Shown here: in pieces, positions 62,461-64,000 of the stretch
Numbering within the stretch: the stretch's first letter is position 1
Layout: each line of letters starts with the position of its first letter
From: Paenibacillus sp. FSL H3-0469
GTDB taxonomy: Bacteria; Bacillota; Bacilli; Paenibacillales; Paenibacillaceae
Length of the DNA stretch: 64,000 bases
Assembly (NCBI RefSeq): GCF_038051945.1
Contig: NZ_CP150302.1
Span: 2,046,001 to 2,110,000, forward strand
Direction of reading: 5' to 3'
Notes under the pieces: model-generated
The model's input: only the letters and a program-made list of their open reading frames with translations
What the model was told of the DNA's origin: nothing
Database searches by the model: none
Position numbers and translations under genes: made by a program

Positions 62461-64000
62461 ATGAACATTTTTGCAGATGAATCGCAAGGGTTGTTTCACC
62501 TTCAGTCCAAAGACACCAGCTACATCATCCAACTGGTAGAGGGTTACCCTGCCCATGTCTACTGGGGCGCACGGCTCCGTCATGATGACAGTCTGGCCGG
62601 AGCACTGGAGCTGCGTGAACGCGCCTCCTTCTCGCCAACCCCGCTGCCGCAAAAGCCCGCCCTCTCGCTGGATGCACTCCCGCAGGAGTATCCGCAGTAT
62701 GGTACAAGTGATTTTCGCCGGCCGGCTTATCAGGTTCAGCTTGCAGACGGCACGCGGATCTCAGAGCTGCAATATGCAGGCTATGTAATCACGCCGGGCA
62801 AGCCGGCACTGGACGGACTGCCTGCGGTCTATGCAGAGAGCGAAGCAGAAGCCCTCACGCTTGAGCTCACCCTGAAGGATGATTACGCCGGTCTGACGGT
62901 CAGACTGCTCTATACGGTGTTCGCTGACCATCAGGCGGTTACCCGCTCTGTACGTTTCGAGCATAACGGTGAAGCCCCGTTCCGGCTGGAGCAGGCGCTT
63001 AGCGCATCGGTGGATTTTGCCGATTCTGCCTATGACACCCTACACCTGAGCGGCGCATGGGCCAGAGAACGCCATGTCCAGCGCCACCCGCTTAACCCCG
63101 GGGCCGCGCTGTCTCTGGAGAGCCGCCGCGGATCAAGCAGCCATCAGGTCAATCCTTTCCTCGCGCTTCTGCGCCCGGGTGCAGATGAAGACCAGGGTGA
63201 TGTCTATGGCTTCAGCCTCGTCTACAGCGGCAGCTTCAGCGCTACTGCTGAGGTGGAGCAGTTCGGACAGACCCGTGTAAGCATCGGGATTAATCCGTTC
63301 GACTTCTCCTGGCTGCTGGAGCCGGGCCAATCCTTCCAGACCCCGGAGGCCGTGCTTGTCTATTCCAGCGAAGGCATCGGCGGCATGTCGCGCACCTATC
63401 ACCGGCTGTACCGGACCCGGCTCTGCCGCGGTGTTCACCGTGATCAGGCCCGGCCGATTCTGGTCAACAACTGGGAGGCGACTTACTTCGACTTCAATGC
63501 GGACAAAATCGCAACCATCGCCAAAGCAGCAGGCCCGCTCGGCATTGAGCTATTCGTCCTTGACGACGGCTGGTTCGGCAGACGCGATAAGGACAACAGC
63601 TCGCTCGGCGACTGGTTCGAGGACCGCCGCAAGCTGCCTGAAGGTCTGGCGGATCTGGCAGACCGGGTCAATAAGGAAGGCGTACAGTTCGGTCTATGGG
63701 TAGAGCCGGAGATGGTTTCGCCGGATAGTGAGCTATACCGCAAGCACCCGGACTGGTGCCTGCATGCCGAGGGACGCCGCCGCACGGAAGGCCGCAACCA
63801 GCTGATCCTGGATCTCTCCCGCCCGGAGGTATGTGACTATCTGTATGAGACGCTAAGCGCGGTCTTTTCCAGTGCCCCGATCCGCTATATCAAGTGGGAC
63901 ATGAACCGTAACATGACCGAGATTGCATCAGTGAAGGCCGCCCCGGAGCGGCAAAAAGAAACCACCCACCGCTATATGCTCGGCCTGTATAATCTGCTGG
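62461..64000 (+). CDS. GH36 alpha-galactosidase (3' end beyond window)
   Basis: The frame is open from the ATG at 62461 (RBS AAGGAG) to the window end, 513 codons. The N-terminal beta-sandwich (YIIQLVEGYPAHVYWGARL) leads into the catalytic barrel: VNNWEATYFDFNADKI, ELFVLDDGWFGRRDKDN, GLWVEPEMVSPDSELYRKHPDW, and the nucleophile motif IKWDMNRNMTE with Asp480. The acid/base Asp should lie past the edge; a full enzyme is ~730 residues. No signal peptide; it hydrolyses melibiose/raffinose-type sugars in the cytoplasm. Likely cotranscribed with, and controlled by, the LacI regulator upstream. Confidence 0.93.
   Translation, partial: MNIFADESQGLFHLQSKDTSYIIQLVEGYPAHVYWGARLRHDDSLAGALELRERASFSPTPLPQKPALSLDALPQEYPQYGTSDFRRPAYQVQLADGTRISELQYAGYVITPGKPALDGLPAVYAESEAEALTLELTLKDDYAGLTVRLLYTVFADHQAVTRSVRFEHNGEAPFRLEQALSASVDFADSAYDTLHLSGAWARERHVQRHPLNPGAALSLESRRGSSSHQVNPFLALLRPGADEDQGDVYGFSLVYSGSFSATAEVEQFGQTRVSIGINPFDFSWLLEPGQSFQTPEAVLVYSSEGIGGMSRTYHRLYRTRLCRGVHRDQARPILVNNWEATYFDFNADKIATIAKAAGPLGIELFVLDDGWFGRRDKDNSSLGDWFEDRRKLPEGLADLADRVNKEGVQFGLWVEPEMVSPDSELYRKHPDWCLHAEGRRRTEGRNQLILDLSRPEVCDYLYETLSAVFSSAPIRYIKWDMNRNMTEIASVKAAPERQKETTHRYMLGLYNLL

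Overview
The window reads as a chromosome segment of a Paenibacillus-like Firmicute. The reasons are strong AAGGAGG-type ribosome binding sites with GTG/TTG starts, three YesM/YesN-type two-component systems each beside a sugar ABC importer, S-layer (SLH) anchoring, and mostly moderately GC-rich genes. The genus is inference, not a database result.

Layout. 1-5.1 kb: an XRE/TPR regulator divergent from an MFS exporter with paired operators, a nucleotidyltransferase, a relic of a medium-chain dehydrogenase, and a DsbA/FrnE-like protein. The segment carrying the last two lies between ~110-bp imperfect direct repeats. 5.1-12.05 kb: a compact, apparently cryptic biosynthetic cluster. The minus-strand operon runs ACP, ATP-grasp ligase, GT-B-like protein, Twitch/SPASM radical SAM enzyme, Gfo/Idh/MocA dehydrogenase. 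The divergent plus-strand pair is an AraC regulator and a BtrH-like acyltransferase/protease-fold protein. This is butirosin-type carrier-protein chemistry without the butirosin core genes. 12.1-13.0 kb: a FusB-type EF-G-binding protein behind a leader with two overlapping upstream ORFs and alternative hairpins, which looks like an attenuator. 13.1-35.8 kb: glycan-utilisation genes: GH42 with an ABC importer and YesMN pair; a four-gene uronic-acid-glycan operon (two DUF2264 proteins, heparinase II/III-like lyase, GH88) with its AraC regulator; and a second YesMN pair with an ABC importer.

35.8-44.9 kb: seven tandem paralogues of a ~380-residue YVTN-type beta-propeller without signal peptides. 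They sit in four transcription units that share a ~150-nt structured leader and a conserved terminator; one copy is 5'-truncated. 45.4-60 kb: a 2219-residue SLH-anchored GH59 (galactocerebrosidase-like) enzyme, an ABC importer and a third YesMN pair. 60-64 kb: a CPT-like kinase, then a LacI regulator with a palindromic operator and an alpha-galactosidase (GH36) cut by the window end.

A signal running across the whole window is a set of intergenic repeats of at least five unrelated sequence families that all have a period of 51 nt (50-51 in two loci), each unit carrying a short inverted repeat. They lie at ~0.03, 22.1, 29.5, 45.1, 52.4 and 60.8 kb. The carrier-protein cluster, the FusB leader, the beta-propeller array with its leader, and the 51-nt repeats are the items I would follow up first.
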